From positions 3,461,501 through 3,525,500 of the forward strand of contig NZ_CP027666.1 in NCBI RefSeq assembly GCF_003008535.1: DNA of 64,000 bases, given 5' to 3'. Below are positions 62,261 to 64,000 of the stretch, piece by piece (position 1 is the first letter of the stretch; every line of letters starts with the position of its first letter). A model generated the notes under the pieces. The model saw only the letters and a list, made by a program, of their open reading frames with translations, ran no database searches and had not been told where the DNA came from. This stretch comes from Ottowia oryzae (GTDB taxonomy: Bacteria; Pseudomonadota; Gammaproteobacteria; Burkholderiales; Burkholderiaceae_C). A program made the position numbers and the translations under genes.

Positions 62261-62788
62261 ATGTCCCTGAAACCCCCACTCAGCGCCAACGACCACACCG
62301 TCGGCAACGCCAAGGCCGTGATCCAGGTGGTCGAGTACGGCGACTACCAGTGCCCCTATTGCGGAGACGCCTACCCCGTCACCCAGGAACTGGTTCGCCG
62401 CTACGGCGACAAGATCGCGTTTGCCTTTCGCAATTTCCCGCTGGTGGAAGCGCACCCTGAGGCGTTCAACGCCGCCATCGTGGCCGAGTTCGCCGCGTCG
62501 CTGGGCCAGTTCTGGCCTGCTCACGACGCCTTGTACGAGAACCAGGGCGCCCTGGGCCCCGAGCTGTATGGCCAGATCGTCGCCTCGCTGGGCCAGAGCG
62601 CCGAGCAGTTCCAGGCGGCCGTCGATGCGGGCGAGCTGGAGGCGCGCGTCCGCCAGGACATGGAAAGCGGCTTGCGCAGCGGCGTGAACGGCACGCCGTG
62701 CTTTTTCATCAACGGCCAGCGCTTTGACCCGCGCGGCGGCTTTGAAAGCCTGCTGGACGCCGTGGGGCAACTGGTCGAGCGCACGTAA
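62261..62788 (+). CDS. DsbA-family thiol oxidoreductase (cytoplasmic, FrnE/thioredoxin-like)
   Basis: A 175-residue thioredoxin-fold protein with the DsbA active site CPYC in YGDYQCPYCGDAYPVTQEL (about residues 31-34), a helical insertion (AEFAASLGQFWPAHDALYENQGAL), and the cis-Pro loop in VNGTPCFFINGQRF. No signal peptide or membrane segment, so probably cytoplasmic, unlike DsbA. A fair Shine-Dalgarno GGAG lies 8 nt before the ATG. Forty bp after the peroxiredoxin gene; a redox operon is likely. Confidence 0.9.
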   Translation: MSLKPPLSANDHTVGNAKAVIQVVEYGDYQCPYCGDAYPVTQELVRRYGDKIAFAFRNFPLVEAHPEAFNAAIVAEFAASLGQFWPAHDALYENQGALGPELYGQIVASLGQSAEQFQAAVDAGELEARVRQDMESGLRSGVNGTPCFFINGQRFDPRGGFESLLDAVGQLVERT

Positions 62789-62859
62789 ACTCGCCCCCGG
62801 GCTGGCCGCCTTCGCGGGCGGCGCCCGCCCCCCCTTTTGCACCTACCGCCCTTCGCACC

Positions 62860-63423
62860 ATGGCTTTTTCTGTGCCCATTCGCTTTCCTACCCCCTCCGT
62901 GAACCGGAACCGCCGACGGGGTGCGCGCATCGGGCGAACGGTGCGCCTGAGCCAGGCTGTGCGACGCGCAGCTCTGCTGACCGTGGGTTGCACGGTGTTG
63001 GCCGCCGCGGCGCAAGCGCAACTTGCACCCGCCGGCCAGCCGCAGATGAACCTGCCGCGCACCACGCTGATGGCGGGCATGTACCGCATCGACGCGCAAG
63101 TGGCCAGTACCAACGCACAGCGGCAGATCGGCCTGATGCACCGGCAGGAAATGCCTCAGCACGAAGGCATGCTCTTCGTGTTCGAGCAGCCCGCCGTGCA
63201 GTGCTTCTGGATGAAGAACACGCTGATCCCGCTGACGGCCGCCTTCGTGACCGACGACGGCACCATCGCCAACCTGGCCGACATGAAACCGCTGGACGAG
63301 ACCAGCCACTGCTCCACCAAGCCCGTGCGCTACGTGCTGGAGATGAACCAGGGCTGGTTCGACGCCAAGCACATCAAGGCCGGCCACAAGCTGGGTGGCG
63401 AGGCGTTTCGTCGAGCGCCCTGA
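62860..63423 (+). CDS. DUF192-family exported protein
   Basis: A 187-residue protein with a long basic N-terminal segment, then a hydrophobic signal (AALLTVGCTVLAAAAQAQ, about 38-55), possibly with a lipobox-like Cys, and a C-terminal DUF192 domain: QRQIGLMHRQEMPQHEGMLFVFEQPAVQCFWMKNTLIPLTAAFV and TKPVRYVLEMNQGWFDAKHI are its signature. The family has no established function. A start nearer the signal is possible, since the first 28 residues are Arg-rich. Confidence 0.87.
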   Translation: MAFSVPIRFPTPSVNRNRRRGARIGRTVRLSQAVRRAALLTVGCTVLAAAAQAQLAPAGQPQMNLPRTTLMAGMYRIDAQVASTNAQRQIGLMHRQEMPQHEGMLFVFEQPAVQCFWMKNTLIPLTAAFVTDDGTIANLADMKPLDETSHCSTKPVRYVLEMNQGWFDAKHIKAGHKLGGEAFRRAP

Positions 63424-63822
63424 GCGCATCCGCGCCCTGGCCGGGCCGCGCCTGGCCCGCGTGTCGCTCGTGGGTGAAATACTCCTGTTTTGATAGCTGC
63501 CAGCGCTCGTGGCACCTGCGCTAGAGGCCAGAATCTTTCAGATTCCTAACGCCGTCGCGCGCTGCGGCTTAGGCAACTCGCCAACGCGCCCCGGGCGCTG
63601 AGCGCGCCTGACCACTAGGCTTCGCCGTCTCCAGCAGCTACCCCGAGCGCGATGCGTTGGTCGCCGCCTTCGGCCCTGCCAACCCAGCCCGATTGGCGGC
63701 TACCGCAGTCCGGTTACCCACCCGCTGGTCCATCACGCGCAGCCGCCCCGCCACGCCCGCAGCGGGCGGCCCCGGTACGCGACCTACCGCCGGGGGTAAT
63801 GCATCGGTCACACAATGACGTC
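63424..63822. other. Intergenic region before cydA
   Basis: 399 bp with repeat copy 19 at 63486-63538. The rest is GC-rich with no protein-like frame. No FNR site was found in it, although one is often present upstream of cyd genes in other bacteria. Confidence 0.5.
63486..63538 (-). repeat. Dispersed palindromic repeat, copy 19
   Basis: Reverse copy: GTTTTGATAGCTGCCAGCGC on the left and CACCTGCGCTAGAGGCCAG on the right. Its reverse complement closely matches copy 11 (31890-31944). Confidence 0.88.
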
Positions 63823-64000
63823 ATGGACGTCCTGCTGCTCTCCCGCATCCAGTTCGGGTTTGTGATTTCGTTTCACATCATCTTCCCGGCTTTCACCATC
63901 GGCTTGGCCAGCTGGCTGATGTTTCTGGAGTGGCGATGGCTGCGCACGGGCGACCCGATGTGGATGAGCCTGTACCGCTTCTGGGTGAAGGTGTTCGGCA
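63823..64000 (+). CDS. cydA: Cytochrome bd ubiquinol oxidase subunit I, 3' end outside window
   Basis: Start of CydA/CioA, the heme-bearing subunit of a bd-type quinol oxidase. The 59 residues in view, MDVLLLSRIQFGFVISFHII then FPAFTIGLASWLMFLEWRWL, hold the first membrane helix and the His that binds heme b595 (residue 18). The remaining about 450 residues and cydB lie past the window. It lets the cell respire at low oxygen. The start is the ATG at 63823. Confidence 0.9.
   Translation, partial: MDVLLLSRIQFGFVISFHIIFPAFTIGLASWLMFLEWRWLRTGDPMWMSLYRFWVKVFG

Overview
The window is about 64 kb of very GC-rich DNA from the chromosome of a Gram-negative bacterium. Gene content points to Betaproteobacteria, order Burkholderiales, most likely Comamonadaceae: a RibBX-type riboflavin gene beside ribH and nusB, the cspD/clpS/clpA arrangement, a pcm-rhodanese-tolC cluster after an RND pump, an exosortase H pair, and a dispersed palindromic repeat. 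I see no rRNA, no tRNA, no CRISPR array, no transposase or phage genes and no plasmid functions. The family assignment is inference from gene families; no database was searched.

Layout. 1-6620: 3' part of a TonB-dependent receptor, a nitroreductase and a cupin on the minus strand, then a secreted protein, an ECF sigma factor and a membrane protein with C-terminal ankyrin repeats that is probably its anti-sigma partner. 6828-10872: SDR oxidoreductase, CpdA-like phosphodiesterase, PaaI-like thioesterase, TetR regulator. 11420-14756: a co-directional cluster of four VOC/glyoxalase-fold proteins, a glutathione S-transferase and an SRPBCC protein. 14900-18048: rlmB and a five-heme cytochrome that joins an AdhB-like three-heme part to a TsdA-like two-heme part. 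18342-23139: cardiolipin synthase-type PLD, a small membrane protein, a LolD-like ATPase divergent from a TesA-like esterase, and mnmH. 23316-31560: membrane proteins, cystathionine beta-lyase, the kinase srkA (carrying an in-frame repeat copy), secreted proteins and PhoD. 32057-40063: TetR, RND adaptor, RND pump, pcm, rhodanese and TolC-type outer membrane protein. 40094-41276: exosortase H and its associated membrane protein. 41456-47835: gloA, CYTH/CHAD triphosphatase, OmpA-like protein, chaC, pdxH, an acyltransferase and an AEC transporter. 48093-54952: ribBX-ribH-nusB-aminotransferase, ybgC-tolQ-tolR-tolA and a thioredoxin-like protein. 55062-62788: sbcB, clpA-clpS, a cold-shock protein, icd, a peroxiredoxin and a DsbA-like protein. 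62860-64000: a DUF192 protein and the start of cydA.

The most unusual structure at window scale is a family of about 19 related imperfect palindromes of about 50 bp. Nearly all sit between genes, in both orientations. One lies inside srkA and keeps the frame open; another supplies the stop codon of pcm and ends against the start codon of the rhodanese gene. Other points worth a second look are the AdhB-TsdA cytochrome fusion with an FNR/ANR-type site upstream, the sigma/ankyrin module with a ten-C tract, and the exosortase H pair with no substrate in view.
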